From NCBI GenBank assembly GCA_019638285.1, contig JAHBUB010000001.1, positions 1-64,000 of the forward strand: a stretch of 64,000 nucleotides of DNA. The letters are read 5' to 3'. The stretch's first letter is position 1; each line of letters opens with the position of its first letter. Positions 1 to 9,173 of the stretch are shown in pieces. The notes beneath the pieces were generated by a model that had not been told where the DNA came from, searched no databases, and saw only the letters and a program-made list of their open reading frames with translations. The DNA comes from Cyclobacteriaceae bacterium. Lineage in GTDB: Bacteria > Bacteroidota > Bacteroidia > Cytophagales > Cyclobacteriaceae. The translations under genes and the position numbers were made by a program.

Positions 1-110
1 CAACTATCATAAACAGTATGATCTAATGCTTTTTTTGAGGAAGGAATTGTATTTTGGGCAATTGATGCTGCGTTAAAAAAAAGAGCTAGAAGAAGTAAAA
101 TGTACCTCAT
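1..110 (-). CDS. Partial secreted peptidase, probably S9 family (N-terminus only)
   Basis: Only the first 36 codons are inside the window; the gene runs off the left edge. The ATG at 110-108 opens a typical signal peptide (basic MRY, hydrophobic ILLLLALFF, then AASIAQ with probable cleavage after SIA-Q). The next readable residues are KKALDHTVYDS. An LDHxVYDxW stretch just after the signal peptide is typical, from memory, of Bacteroidota S9 prolyl-oligopeptidase-like proteins. The start and secretion signal are well supported; the family call rests on a very short motif. Confidence 0.5.
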   Translation of the reverse strand, partial: MRYILLLLALFFNAASIAQNTIPSSKKALDHTVYDS

Positions 111-290
111 GAGATAGGGGATTAAATGTGGAGGACTAAATATACTGCATGGATAGCCAGAATCAAGGATAAATTGTTCTCTTCATAGAGATGAGGGCCG
201 AATTTTAACACTTTTAAGTTAGATTGATTTGAGAACTAAATTCCAATAAATACGTTCTTCTTGTGTATAGCATATTTATCATATTTCCAA

Positions 291-298
291 TACCTTTG
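291..298 (+). promoter_or_regulatory. Bacteroidota -7 box (TACCTTTG) for the CsbD-like gene
   Basis: TACCTTTG matches the Bacteroidota -7 consensus TAnnTTTG exactly and ends only four bases before the ATG at 303. No convincing -33 TTG lies at the usual 17-23 bp spacing; the nearest is at 261-263. If used, the transcript would be almost leaderless. It argues for translation starting at 303 rather than at an upstream codon. Confidence 0.45.
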
Positions 299-302
299 TA
301 AA

Positions 303-488
303 ATGAATATTATCCGAAGCTGGCGCGAGCAAAAAATTTTGTTAAAGAGAATGTTTCCATTCCTTTCTGACGATGATTTTTGGTTTAAAGAAGGCGAAAA
401 GGAGAGTATGCTAAAGAATTTACAGCAAAAATTGGGCAAAACCCGCAGTGAGTTGGATTTGCTTTTTGCAGAATTGCAACAACATTAA
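303..488 (+). CDS. CsbD-like small general stress protein
   Basis: A 61-aa soluble acidic/basic protein beginning MNIIRSWREQ. The pattern W...K.LLKR.FPFLSDDDFWFKEGEKESMLKNLQQKLGKTRSELD fits the CsbD-like (UPF0337) family, where a W...K..L...LTDDDL.Y.EGKE.EL...Q.K.GKTREE core is usual. CsbD proteins are induced by general stress in Bacillus; their molecular role is not known. An upstream in-frame codon at 261 would add 14 residues unlike the family and would overlap the -7 box, so 303 was chosen. The gene lies 20 bp before the hemolysin III gene on the same strand and may share its transcript. Confidence 0.6.
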   Translation: MNIIRSWREQKILLKRMFPFLSDDDFWFKEGEKESMLKNLQQKLGKTRSELDLLFAELQQH

Positions 489-508
489 CACAGTACACAT
501 CAATAAGT

Positions 509-1159
509 ATGAGCGAATCCATCAGTTGGAGCCGTAGGCAATCACTCGGGGAAGAAATAGCCAACAGCATTAGCCACGGTTTGGGAGTATTGGCTGCTAT
601 TGCTATTACCCCTTTTCTTATTATTAAGGCCATTCCTTTGGGTGCTGCCTCCGTTATTGGGGTAAGCATTTTTGGTGCTACTATGGTTCTATTGTACATG
701 TCTTCTACTCTATACCATGCATTCCCTCACAGTAAGACAAAGCAGGTATTTCGAATTTTTGACCATAGCGCCATTTTTTTGCTTATAGCGGGAACCTATA
801 CTCCTTTTACATTGGGTGTATTGCCTGGTGTTTGGGGATGGACGCTTTTTGGAATCGTTTGGGCTCTTGCAGTGGTGGGGGTGGTGTCTAAGTCGGTACG
901 TAATATTGGAACCGGCAGGCTGTCTATCATACTCTATCTCGCTATGGGATGGTTGGGTGTTTTAGCGGTAAAGCCACTCATGAATAATCTACCTGTCGAA
1001 GGATTAATTTGGCTTTTAGCAGGAGGCGTAATGTATTCTGTAGGTGTTGTTTTCTTTGCACTGGATCATCGTATCAAATATAGCCACTTTGTATGGCACA
1101 TTTTTGTATTGGCAGGCACAGCATGTCATGTCGTATCCATAATGTGGTACACTCTTTAA
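509..1159 (+). CDS. Hemolysin III / PAQR family membrane protein
   Basis: A 216-aa, seven-segment membrane protein of the HlyIII/YqfA (TIGR01065, PAQR) family, at the family's usual length. Diagnostic features are EEIANSISHGLG near residue 20, the central STLYHAFPHS and DHSAIFLLIAGTYTPF motifs around residues 68-98, and the C-terminal HFVWHIFVLAGTACHVVSI. The conserved Ser, Asp and three His residues form the zinc site in PAQR relatives, so a membrane-embedded hydrolase activity is possible; the bacterial substrate is unknown. The old name hemolysin should not be read as proof of toxin activity. Confidence 0.88.
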   Translation: MSESISWSRRQSLGEEIANSISHGLGVLAAIAITPFLIIKAIPLGAASVIGVSIFGATMVLLYMSSTLYHAFPHSKTKQVFRIFDHSAIFLLIAGTYTPFTLGVLPGVWGWTLFGIVWALAVVGVVSKSVRNIGTGRLSIILYLAMGWLGVLAVKPLMNNLPVEGLIWLLAGGVMYSVGVVFFALDHRIKYSHFVWHIFVLAGTACHVVSIMWYTL

Positions 1160-1219
1160 CATTTTAGTGGATCAGTAGTCAGGAATAACGGGTCGTTACT
1201 CAACGACAATTATCAATTC

Positions 1220-1624
1220 CTAAGAGTTGCTGTTGACATCATTGCTTGAAGACGCGTCAACATCCTCTTCCTCATTTATGTCATGCTTTATGATGTGCAG
1301 CATAAATTGTTTGTCCATGGAGAATTCAAAGATGTGTGTCTCCATTAATTCTGATGCTTTTGGAGATTCTGCAAGCACATACAATAGGTCTTTGGCCATG
1401 GCAGAACCTTTTATGTTATTGACGGCCTTCCCTTGATGGGCTTCTAAAGTGAAGGTGTATCCTTTTTCTTTTGGGTTGATTGCTTTAAACTCATGTTTAA
1501 AGAATTTGTATTCTTGGGGACCTTCTTCAGCAGCAAGCATCAGTTGTAGAATAGCTGGGCGGTACTTGTTCCAAAGTGATGCGTACCCCTGATTAGACAT
1601 GGTGCTGAAATATTGAGAACTCAT
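1220..1624 (-). CDS. Conserved hypothetical cytoplasmic protein
   Basis: A 134-aa soluble protein with no signal peptide or membrane segment. It opens MSSQYFSTMSNQGYASLWNKYRP, has a mixed alpha/beta core (YKFFKHEFKAINPKEKGYTFTLE) and ends in a low-complexity acidic and Ser/Asn tail (NEEEDVDASSSNDVNSNS). I do not recognise the family. It lies 42 bp downstream of rpoD on the same strand and may be read through from it. Codon use and composition resemble the neighbours. Confidence 0.7.
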   Translation of the reverse strand: MSSQYFSTMSNQGYASLWNKYRPAILQLMLAAEEGPQEYKFFKHEFKAINPKEKGYTFTLEAHQGKAVNNIKGSAMAKDLLYVLAESPKASELMETHIFEFSMDKQFMLHIIKHDINEEEDVDASSSNDVNSNS

Positions 1625-1666
1625 TTTATTTTATGGTTTAATAGATAATAATAGAATCAAATTATG

Positions 1667-2530
1667 TTAACCTAAATAGGTCAACAAACCTTTGCTTCGT
1701 GATGTGTGGCGCAACCTTCGTGTTGCCTTTTCTTTAATTTGTCGCACTCTTTCTCTTGTAAGATTGAATTTTTCACCTATCTCCTCAAGGGTCATGGCAG
1801 TGTGACCGTTTAGGCCAAAGTAATCGCAGATCACTTCCGACTCTCTCTCTGTTAAGGTGGAAAGGGCACGGCTAACTTCTCTTTGCAGTGAATCACGCAT
1901 TAAGGCAGTATCAGGGGTATCCACTTGATCACTTGTGAGCACATCAAGTAAATTGTTTTCTTCACCTTGTACGAATGGAGCATCTACAGAAATCTGACGC
2001 CCACCTGAGCGAATGGTCTTCTCGACTTCATCCACACTTAGTTCCAACACCTCTGCTAACTCTTCACTGGAAGGTTCACGTTGAAACTTTTGTTCCAATT
2101 CAGAAAACGCCCTGGATATTTTGTTAAGTGAGCCTACTCGATTAAGTGGAAGTCGTACCACCCGTGCCTGTTCGGCAAGTGCTTGCAGAATGGACTGACG
2201 TATCCACCAGACTGCGTAGGAGATGAATTTGAAACCCCTTGTTTCATCAAAACGTTCTGCCGCTTTAATAAGCCCTACATTGCCCTCATTGATGAGGTCA
2301 CCGAGACTTAGACCGTTGTTTTGATATTGTTTTGCGACAGATACTACAAATCTGAGATTGGCCTTTGTAAGTTTCTCAAGGGCGATGGCATCTCCTTGCT
2401 TGATGCGCTTGGCTAGCTCTACCTCCATCTCAGCCGTAATCAGGTCTACTTTTCCAATCTCCTGAAGGTACTTGTCTAGGGACTGACTTTCCCGGTTGGT
2501 GATTTGCTTGCTAATTTTTAGTTGCCTCAT
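1667..2530 (-). CDS. rpoD: Primary sigma factor RpoD/SigA, Bacteroidota type
   Basis: A 287-aa primary sigma-70 factor that directs RNA polymerase to housekeeping promoters. Region 1.2 is at about residues 17-45 ([16 protein letters not shown]), region 2 at about 60-130 ([47 protein letters not shown]), region 3 in the middle, and the region 4 helix-turn-helix at about 240-275 ([29 protein letters not shown]). It lacks the long N-terminal region 1.1 of E. coli RpoD, which is normal for Bacteroidota and explains the TAnnTTTG boxes seen elsewhere here. The region upstream contains TATCTTTA on the minus strand near 2660, a near-consensus -7 box. Confidence 0.96.
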   Translation of the reverse strand: MRQLKISKQITNRESQSLDKYLQEIGKVDLITAEMEVELAKRIKQGDAIALEKLTKANLRFVVSVAKQYQNNGLSLGDLINEGNVGLIKAAERFDETRGFKFISYAVWWIRQSILQALAEQARVVRLPLNRVGSLNKISRAFSELEQKFQREPSSEELAEVLELSVDEVEKTIRSGGRQISVDAPFVQGEENNLLDVLTSDQVDTPDTALMRDSLQREVSRALSTLTERESEVICDYFGLNGHTAMTLEEIGEKFNLTRERVRQIKEKATRRLRHTSRSKGLLTYLG

Positions 2531-2827
2531 AGCATTTTATCGAGTAGGGTCAAAATGGAGAGATGAGTAAAAACTAAGACCGGAGTCCCTGTCAATTGGA
2601 AGAATCAAAATAGAAACAGCTGGTCTTTTCTGCTTAATTCAAAGAATTGAAGAGTAAAGATACTAATTTTTTAATCATTGATGTGGTATTTATTACAGGC
2701 TCATAAACCCAAAAGTCTCTCAGGGTAGCTGTTAATTCTCATGCAATCCACGCCTCGTTTGTTGGATGGCAGTGTCTTATTCTGATAATAAAAAGTGCTA
2801 TCTTTAATGTTGCTTGTAAAATTGAAA

Positions 2828-3043
2828 ATGAACATGGAAGTTAAAGATAGTAATGGCACTGTATTGGCCGATGGAGATTCGGTAAAGCTAACGAAGGACT
2901 TAAAGGTCAAGGGGTCATCCCTAAATCTGAAACGAGGTACTGTGGTAAAGAATATTCGTCTTACCGATAATGAAGACGAGGTAGATTGCAGAATAAATGG
3001 CAGCAGTATCGTGCTTCGTACTGAATTTCTTAAAAAGATATAA
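2828..3043 (+). CDS. PhnA-like domain protein
   Basis: A 71-aa protein matching the C-terminal PhnA domain: [65 protein letters not shown]. The [20 protein letters not shown] core is diagnostic. It lacks the N-terminal zinc ribbon of full-length PhnA/YjdM, so it is the single-domain form common in Bacteroidota. Despite the historical name there is no evidence of a role in phosphonate use. The start at 2828 ([10 protein letters not shown]) was preferred over 2795, which would add a short hydrophobic stretch alien to the domain. Confidence 0.8.
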   Translation: MNMEVKDSNGTVLADGDSVKLTKDLKVKGSSLNLKRGTVVKNIRLTDNEDEVDCRINGSSIVLRTEFLKKI

Positions 3044-3095
3044 AACGCATATCAAATATTATTTTTTTTAATTTTAATTAAAGAATCAGAATGCT

Positions 3096-3272
3096 ATGGC
3101 AAAACGATTGGTAAAAGGAGAAAAAAAAATATTTGGAGTTTGTAGTGGACTGGCCAACTATCTGGATGTTGACCCCACCCTCATGAGGGCAATATTTATA
3201 ATTGCAGTTTTAATGGCGGGCACAGGATTGTTGGCTTATATCGTATTGGCCTTTATAATGCCAAATAAATAG
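3096..3272 (+). CDS. Small PspC-domain membrane protein
   Basis: A 58-aa protein starting MAKRLVKGEKKIFGVCSGLANYLDVDPTLMR, followed by one long hydrophobic segment (AIFIIAVLMAGTGLLAYIVLAFIM) and PNK. This is the complete PspC domain (K.I.GVC.GLA.Y...D.TL.R) and nothing else, a common minimal form. PspC proteins take part in envelope-stress responses in Enterobacteria; the role of stand-alone copies is unknown. It follows the PhnA-like gene by 52 bp on the same strand and has its own AT-rich leader. Confidence 0.88.
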   Translation: MAKRLVKGEKKIFGVCSGLANYLDVDPTLMRAIFIIAVLMAGTGLLAYIVLAFIMPNK

Positions 3273-3338
3273 CGCTTCAATGCCACAATAGATACACCGA
3301 TTGCCAGGTGATAAGATAGCTTTCTTAAATGTTATGAT

Positions 3339-4916
3339 ATGTTGAAAAGTATTTCATGTCTCTTTATGGCCGGGTTATGTATCTCTTGCCAACCTCAATC
3401 CTCACCGGATTCATTGCATAGAGAGTTCAAATACGAGGAATTTGATATTGAGCATCTGCAGAATGGCTATGCGGCTGGCGAATATACAATTCAGGATGTG
3501 GTGCAGGGCTATCTCGATAGAATTGAGGCAATTGATAAAAATGGACCTCAGTTAAATTCGATCATTCAGGTAAACCCTGATGCCATTGAGATTGCCAAAG
3601 CGCTGGATGAAGAGTTGAAAAATGGTAAATCTCGGGGACCATTGCATGGCGTGCCGGTAGTTTTAAAAGATAATATTGACACGCACGATAAAATGGAAAC
3701 TACTGCAGGATCTCGTGCCCTTATTAACTCCCATCCATTGCAGGATAGTTTTGTAGCACAGAAATTAAGGGAAGCAGGTGCAGTAATTATTGGAAAAACC
3801 AACTTAAGCGAGTGGGCTAACTTTCGAGGAGAAATGTCTTCCAGCGGCTGGAGTGGTGTAGGGGGTCAGACCAAAAATCCATATGACATTACACGTAATC
3901 CCTGCGGCTCTAGTGCTGGCTCCGGTGTGGCGGTTTCAGCCAACCTCACCATGCTTGCCATTGGCACCGAAACAAATGGATCGATCGTATGTCCATCTAC
4001 CGTAAACGGAATAGTAGGTATCAAACCTACAGTGGGGTTAGTGAGCAGGTCGGGTATCATTCCTATTTCTTTTACGCAGGACACCCCGGGACCGATGGCA
4101 CGCACAGTAAGAGATGCAGCGATCTGTCTGGGTGCTTTGGTAGGTGTTGACCCAAATGATACTAAAACCCTTGTCTCAGACAGAAAAGAATATAAAGATT
4201 ACACTCAATTCTTAAAAATGGGTGGACTTAAAGGGAAACGGATAGGGCTTTATAAAGCTCCTATGGGGAGAGATTATAAAGTAGATAAAGTAATGAACGA
4301 GGCAGTAGATTACATGAAGCGGCAAGGTGCTGAGATCGTGGAAGTAGAGGAGATTGTAGCAAATGATGTGGGTCAATTGTCTTTTGAAGTGATGTTGTAT
4401 GAGTATAAAGATGGGCTGAATAAATATTTCAAATCTTTAGGCCCAAATTCAAAAATTAAAAATCTTGAAGACCTGATTGCGTTTAACAAATCAGATTCAG
4501 TTGAATTAAAACATTATAATCAACAATATTTGGAAGTGGCCTTGGGTAAGGCAGGATTAGATTCTGAGGAGTATAAACAGACACTCGAAAAAATGCTTAG
4601 AGGTAGTAGAGAAGAGGGAATAGACCGTGTGATGGATGAACTCAAACTTGATGCAATCATTGCGCCTACCGGAGGGCCTGCCTGGAAAACAGATTGGACG
4701 AATGGCGATTCCGGACATGTAGGGAGCTCTTCACCTGCGGCTCGCTCAGGTTATCCTAACATCACGGTACCTATGGGATTTATTGAAGGCCTTCCTGTTG
4801 GGATTTCATTTTTTGGCAGAGCATGGAGTGAGCCGATTTTATTTGAAATAGCCTATTCCTATGAACAAGGAACAAAATATCGTATGGCACCTCAATTTCT
4901 TAGTTCCAACTACTGA
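3339..4916 (+). CDS. Amidase-signature family hydrolase, lipoprotein
   Basis: A 525-aa amidase of the GatA/AtzF-type amidase-signature family. A lipoprotein signal (MLKSISCLFMAGLCISC) places it in the envelope, unlike cytosolic GatA. The Lys-cisSer-Ser triad can be read: Lys in VVLKDNIDT (about residue 110), and the Gly/Ser-rich NPCGSSAGSGVAVSANL followed by GTETNGSIVCPST. The C-terminal APTGGPAWKTDWTNGD and AARSGYPNITVPMGF segments are typical of secreted amidases and peptide amidases. The substrate is unknown; the gatABC context is absent, so a tRNA role is not supported. Confidence 0.9.
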   Translation: MLKSISCLFMAGLCISCQPQSSPDSLHREFKYEEFDIEHLQNGYAAGEYTIQDVVQGYLDRIEAIDKNGPQLNSIIQVNPDAIEIAKALDEELKNGKSRGPLHGVPVVLKDNIDTHDKMETTAGSRALINSHPLQDSFVAQKLREAGAVIIGKTNLSEWANFRGEMSSSGWSGVGGQTKNPYDITRNPCGSSAGSGVAVSANLTMLAIGTETNGSIVCPSTVNGIVGIKPTVGLVSRSGIIPISFTQDTPGPMARTVRDAAICLGALVGVDPNDTKTLVSDRKEYKDYTQFLKMGGLKGKRIGLYKAPMGRDYKVDKVMNEAVDYMKRQGAEIVEVEEIVANDVGQLSFEVMLYEYKDGLNKYFKSLGPNSKIKNLEDLIAFNKSDSVELKHYNQQYLEVALGKAGLDSEEYKQTLEKMLRGSREEGIDRVMDELKLDAIIAPTGGPAWKTDWTNGDSGHVGSSSPAARSGYPNITVPMGFIEGLPVGISFFGRAWSEPILFEIAYSYEQGTKYRMAPQFLSSNY

Positions 4917-4950
4917 AGAAAGTTCTTATGAGATATTATTAGAAGAGAGA

Positions 4951-6573
4951 TTATTTGCGGGCAGTCTCATTGTTTAAAAACATTAGGAGATAACGTTGAT
5001 ATTCATAGAGATCCATTGACTTGGTTCTTGTCATCAATGCCAATAGCTTGTGTGATTCTGGACTTGTTATTTCTAATGCATTAGAGACCAGCGCCAACTC
5101 CAGAAAAACCTGCTGCTGCTCCTTGTTGAGTGGATGATCAAAAATTGTTTGACCTTTCAAAATCTCAGTAGATACTGTAACTGACAAACCTCTATCTCCA
5201 CTGAATTGTTTTTGGATCATTTTGGTAATTTTTTGTGTAATCGTGGGAAGGGATAAGGGAATGGTTTTACCCAGGTTCAACGCCATATTACTGTCAGTAA
5301 ATCGGATAAGAGTAGATTTACTTGTCTTGTAGGATTTTTTGTCTTTAATCTTCTTGCGTTCTTGTGAAGCCAACTTGTGAAGCGGCTTGTCTACTGGTCG
5401 AAATCCATATTTGTAATAAAACCAGAATGCTCCAGAAGTTATTCCCTCCGGGTTGTCAAGGCCAAACTGGTAAGGTTCTATTTCGAAATAAGAAATCCCA
5501 AATGTCATTCGGTAAACACGTAATAGTTGACACATTATATATCCGGATTCACCACCCCGGAAAGCCTCAAATATGTTAATGCCAAAATTGGCCCGTTCTC
5601 CGAAGATCCATGAACCCCCGTATGCTGTGGGGAGCCCATTCTTAAATAGTGTAAAGCCCACATACGATTCCATAGGAAGTTGACGGGCTGGAACTATTCC
5701 ATACAAAGTAACGGATATTCCACGCTCTAATTCGTAAATCCGAAGTGAGCCGGGGTCAAGGTAAGTGACCGGATCAGTTTCCCTGTCATTGAGGGTCATG
5801 GTGTTTTTTACTGCCATAATCACCTTATCAGTTTCCTGATGGGTGATGGATTTTTGGTTTGGGAGCGAACTATTGAGTAAGCCGAGAATATCAAAATCTT
5901 TTTTCCAGTCTTGTTGATAGTATATTGAACTAACGGGTATGCGATTGTAGGTTCTAGAGAATAACTTGTTTTTTGGTTTGATCCTTATTTCAAGCCCTAG
6001 CTTATCGAAAAAGTAATCTTTAACAGTGGGTTGATTATTAAGTGAATTAAATTGATTCAAATAAAAATGTAACTGTTGATGTTTTTTTACCCCAAGCACC
6101 CCTAGTATTTCCTGATTATTGAAATCTGCTGTTGTATTACTTCGCTCTAAAGTGGGGAGTGTATGAATGAGGATGTCGTTTAATGAATAATCAGATTGCC
6201 CGATTAACTCAATAGTGCATTGCGGATGGATTTCTAGCCAAGAGCTACACTCATGTGAGTAAGTGGACACCATGGGGGTGAAAGGTAGCCCTGTGTTAGC
6301 CAGTGAAAGCAGGACCTTATCAGGAGTGTTTCTTAGATAAGATGTGATGCGCGACAATTCTTTTTCAGCCATTCTTTTTTGTTGATGGCTGGCTGGATAT
6401 GCGCTTATAAATAATACTGCTTCATGGTAAGGGAGCAGGGTCTTATTTAGGGCAAGCTCCTTTTTTGATAACTGTAACAAGAGTTGTTCTATCTGGGTTT
6501 GAGTTTCTTTACCAGATTTACCCAGTTGTTCCTTGAGTTTGCGTAGAAGCACCGTAGATGAGGTTTTCATCAA
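4951..6573 (-). CDS. Conserved hypothetical protein with a possible GNAT-like domain
   Basis: A 540-aa soluble protein without signal peptide. The first ~90 residues are Lys/Gln/Leu-rich and probably helical (LLRKLKEQLGKSGKETQTQIEQLLLQLSKKEL). Residues about 285-400 look like an acyltransferase fold: GFTLFKNGLPTAYGGSWIFGERANFGINIFEAFRGGESGYIMCQLLRVYR, then FEIEPYQFG and FWFYYKYGFRP, the last being like the YxxxGF strand that closes GNAT domains. No catalytic assignment is possible. It faces the amidase gene tail to tail and is 67 bp from the metallo-hydrolase gene on the same strand. Confidence 0.65.
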   Translation of the reverse strand: MMKTSSTVLLRKLKEQLGKSGKETQTQIEQLLLQLSKKELALNKTLLPYHEAVLFISAYPASHQQKRMAEKELSRITSYLRNTPDKVLLSLANTGLPFTPMVSTYSHECSSWLEIHPQCTIELIGQSDYSLNDILIHTLPTLERSNTTADFNNQEILGVLGVKKHQQLHFYLNQFNSLNNQPTVKDYFFDKLGLEIRIKPKNKLFSRTYNRIPVSSIYYQQDWKKDFDILGLLNSSLPNQKSITHQETDKVIMAVKNTMTLNDRETDPVTYLDPGSLRIYELERGISVTLYGIVPARQLPMESYVGFTLFKNGLPTAYGGSWIFGERANFGINIFEAFRGGESGYIMCQLLRVYRMTFGISYFEIEPYQFGLDNPEGITSGAFWFYYKYGFRPVDKPLHKLASQERKKIKDKKSYKTSKSTLIRFTDSNMALNLGKTIPLSLPTITQKITKMIQKQFSGDRGLSVTVSTEILKGQTIFDHPLNKEQQQVFLELALVSNALEITSPESHKLLALMTRTKSMDLYEYQRYLLMFLNNETARK

Positions 6574-6640
6574 AATTTACCCTTCTAAATATAATCAATC
6601 TTTCTATTTTGAAGGATAGCTATATACAACTGCGTTGTTT

Positions 6641-7468
6641 TCAGAACAACTTAAGTTGCACTGGAAGCACAACCCCCTTGTAAAGAGAATGTGCCTGCGA
6701 TTCGGTGGGGGCATGAATGGCAAACAACTTTGTTTCTTTGTAACGTGAAGCAATGACTATTTCTGTAGCATCAGAAATACCATCAAAAAGGTTTTGCACG
6801 ATTCCCGGTGAGTTGTTGTTTCTGGAAAGGTGCCCCAGAAAGAGATGGCTCATAAAAGTGGGTCGGTGCTCAGTAAAAAGCTTGGCAGCCTGAATATTGG
6901 ACAGGTGGCCGTTTCCGCCTTTAATTCTATTCTTAAGCGCTACTGGGTACCTACCTGTTTCTAGTAATTCATCATCATAGTTGGACTCTAAAAAGGCAGC
7001 GTGGCATTGCTTAAAATTTTGAATAATGTGATCTGTTATCTTACCAATATCAGTGAATACACCCACATTCACTTGTTCATTTGAAATAATAAAATTGTGG
7101 GGATCAATGGCATCGTGCAATATAGGAAAGGCACGGATCGTAAGGCCGCCAATAGAAACCGGTTCATAGGGCTTGAAATTATATGCCTCTACTTTTTTGA
7201 GTTGAGCCTTAAGGAGTGTACGGGTGGAGATGTAAAGGGGGATTTTAAATTTTTTATAGATTGAAGGAATACCACAAACATGATCAGCATGCTCATGGGT
7301 AACAAATATTGCTTTGACATTGGTCAGTGATAAGCCAAGCCGCCTCAATCGTCTTTCAGTTTCTCTGCATGAAATTCCGGCATCAATCAGGATGGCCTCA
7401 TTCCGATTGCCGATGTAATAACAGTTGCCATTACTACCCGAATTCAATGATGCGACAAACAAAGACAT
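6641..7468 (-). CDS. MBL-fold metallo-hydrolase (YycJ/WalJ-like)
   Basis: A 275-aa metallo-beta-lactamase-fold protein. It begins MSLFVASLNSGSNGNCYYIG, the usual opening of the YycJ/WalJ subgroup, followed by LIDAGISCRETERRLRRLGL and the metal-binding HxHxDH motif in VTHEHADHVCGI. Later metal ligands are plausible in FLESNYDDELL and the GHLSN and LFLGHLSRNNN histidines. Relatives are proposed to be nucleases or phosphodiesterases connected with the cell cycle; the substrate here is unknown. Length is that of the family. Confidence 0.85.
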   Translation of the reverse strand: MSLFVASLNSGSNGNCYYIGNRNEAILIDAGISCRETERRLRRLGLSLTNVKAIFVTHEHADHVCGIPSIYKKFKIPLYISTRTLLKAQLKKVEAYNFKPYEPVSIGGLTIRAFPILHDAIDPHNFIISNEQVNVGVFTDIGKITDHIIQNFKQCHAAFLESNYDDELLETGRYPVALKNRIKGGNGHLSNIQAAKLFTEHRPTFMSHLFLGHLSRNNNSPGIVQNLFDGISDATEIVIASRYKETKLFAIHAPTESQAHSLYKGVVLPVQLKLF

Positions 7469-7581
7469 GTCGCAAGTAAATCATAAAATTTGAAACTGGA
7501 TACCGGATTCCTAAAAATGCCTTTTAGAAACTCAACATCTGTCCTGTTTGAATATTCCTGAAATACTACTTAGTATTACTT

Positions 7582-8925
7582 ATGGCCACTATGCTCGAAA
7601 GGCGCCTGGGACTTCCGCAAGCCACTGCCATCAACATGATTGATATGGTTGGCATTGGCCCTTTTATTACCATGCCTATGGTTATTGGTATGATGAATGG
7701 CCCCTATTTTCTTTATGCATGGATAGCAGGGGCTGCGCTTTCATTTGTTGATGCCATGATCTGGAGCGAACTGGGTGCTGCATTTCCAAGAGCGGGTGGT
7801 AGCTATAATTTTTTGAAGGAAGCGTACGGAAGGAATGGAGCTGGGAAGATGATGAGCTTTCTATTTGTTTGGCAGACGATGATACAGGCGCCATTAGTGA
7901 TTGCTTCGGCTGCCATTGGCTTTGCATCTTACTTCACTTACCTTCTTCCACTACAACCAATGGCTTTTAAAGCAGTAAGTGGTGGCATGGTAGTGTTAAT
8001 TGTGGTATTACTTTATCGAAAGATTGAAGCCATTGGCAAAATCAGTATTTTCCTTTGGCTTGGCGTAATGGTTTCTTTGTTTTGGATAATAGGAGGAGGT
8101 ATTGCAGCGGGAAATTTTATGCAGCCTATTGCTGAAATCAATGAAGGACTCACATTTAATTATGCATTTGTAACCGCTATTGGTTATGCTAGTGTTAAAA
8201 GTGTTTATAGTTATTTGGGGTATTATAATGTTTGTCACCTGGGTGGCGAGATCATTAATCCGACTAAAAACATCCCGAGAAGTATGTTCATTTCAATTGC
8301 AGGTATCACCATACTGTATCTTGCAATGAATATAAGTGTGGTGAGCGTTATTCCATGGGAACATGCAAAGGACAGCGAATTTGTGGTGAGTTTATTTATG
8401 CAGGAGCTAGCGGGGCACACTACGGCTAAAATCCTAACAGTGCTTATTCTCTGGATAGCGTTTGCCTCTGTTTTTTCGGCTACATTGGGCTATAGTCGTA
8501 TTCCCTATGCAGCAGCAGTCGATGGTGCATTCTTCAAGGTGTTTGCCAAATTACATCCGACAAAAAATTTTCCTCATATCTCTTTGCTTTTTCTGGGTAG
8601 TGTTGCATTTGTTTTTAGCATGATGTTTAAGTTGAGCGATGTTATTAGTGCAATCCTGGCTATGCGGATACTTATTCAGTTTGTGGGGCAGGCCATCGGG
8701 TTACTATTATTGAGAAAACAGAGAAGCCCGGATGATTTTCCATTTAAGATGCCTTTTTATCCATGGCCTGTTTATATAGCAATAGCCATGTGGGTGGGGA
8801 TACTTTGGTCAACCGGAATGGTACTGGTTGTTTCCGGATTGGTAGTAATAGGGTTGGGGATAGTGGCTTATTTTGTTAAAGCAGGTATAAATAGGGAGTG
8901 GCCATTTGTGAAAGCAGATAGTTGA
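7582..8925 (+). CDS. APC-superfamily amino acid permease
   Basis: A 447-aa integral membrane protein with about 12 hydrophobic segments. The N-terminal LGLPQATAINMIDMVGIGPFITMPMVIGMMNGPYFL is the unwound TM1 substrate-binding segment of the APC family (G-I-G-x-F-I-like). WSELGAAFPRAGGSYNFLKEAYG follows TM2 and is the family's best signature, then GGEIINPTKNIPRSMF between TM6 and TM7. The substrate is probably an amino acid or amine and cannot be fixed from sequence. It is divergent from the metallo-hydrolase gene. No good TAnnTTTG box is visible upstream. Confidence 0.9.
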   Translation: MATMLERRLGLPQATAINMIDMVGIGPFITMPMVIGMMNGPYFLYAWIAGAALSFVDAMIWSELGAAFPRAGGSYNFLKEAYGRNGAGKMMSFLFVWQTMIQAPLVIASAAIGFASYFTYLLPLQPMAFKAVSGGMVVLIVVLLYRKIEAIGKISIFLWLGVMVSLFWIIGGGIAAGNFMQPIAEINEGLTFNYAFVTAIGYASVKSVYSYLGYYNVCHLGGEIINPTKNIPRSMFISIAGITILYLAMNISVVSVIPWEHAKDSEFVVSLFMQELAGHTTAKILTVLILWIAFASVFSATLGYSRIPYAAAVDGAFFKVFAKLHPTKNFPHISLLFLGSVAFVFSMMFKLSDVISAILAMRILIQFVGQAIGLLLLRKQRSPDDFPFKMPFYPWPVYIAIAMWVGILWSTGMVLVVSGLVVIGLGIVAYFVKAGINREWPFVKADS

Positions 8926-8963
8926 CTTGAGGAAGATATATATTTGTTAAAATTAAAAATGAA

Positions 8964-9173
8964 ATGATAAAATTTATTGAATTACCAATAGCTGACGAGG
9001 AAGAAGTGCACTCAATATTGGTTAATGTATCGAATGTTGGACGAATATTTCCAGATCCACAAAACGCTCGTAGATCTATGGTGGAATTAAATTACCATAG
9101 CATCAACGATGCACCGGTATGTTTGGAGATAAATTTACCTTACGAAACGGTTCGCTCTTATTTTATGACCTGA
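8964..9173 (+). CDS. Small hypothetical protein translationally overlapping arfB
   Basis: A 69-aa protein, MIKFIELPIADEEEVHSILVNVSNVGRIFPD, with no recognised domain and a predicted mixed alpha/beta composition. Its TGA stop shares a base with the ATG of arfB (TGATG at 9171-9175), which suggests translational coupling. The sequence resembles small Bacteroidota proteins of unknown function; no role can be assigned. Confidence 0.6.
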   Translation: MIKFIELPIADEEEVHSILVNVSNVGRIFPDPQNARRSMVELNYHSINDAPVCLEINLPYETVRSYFMT

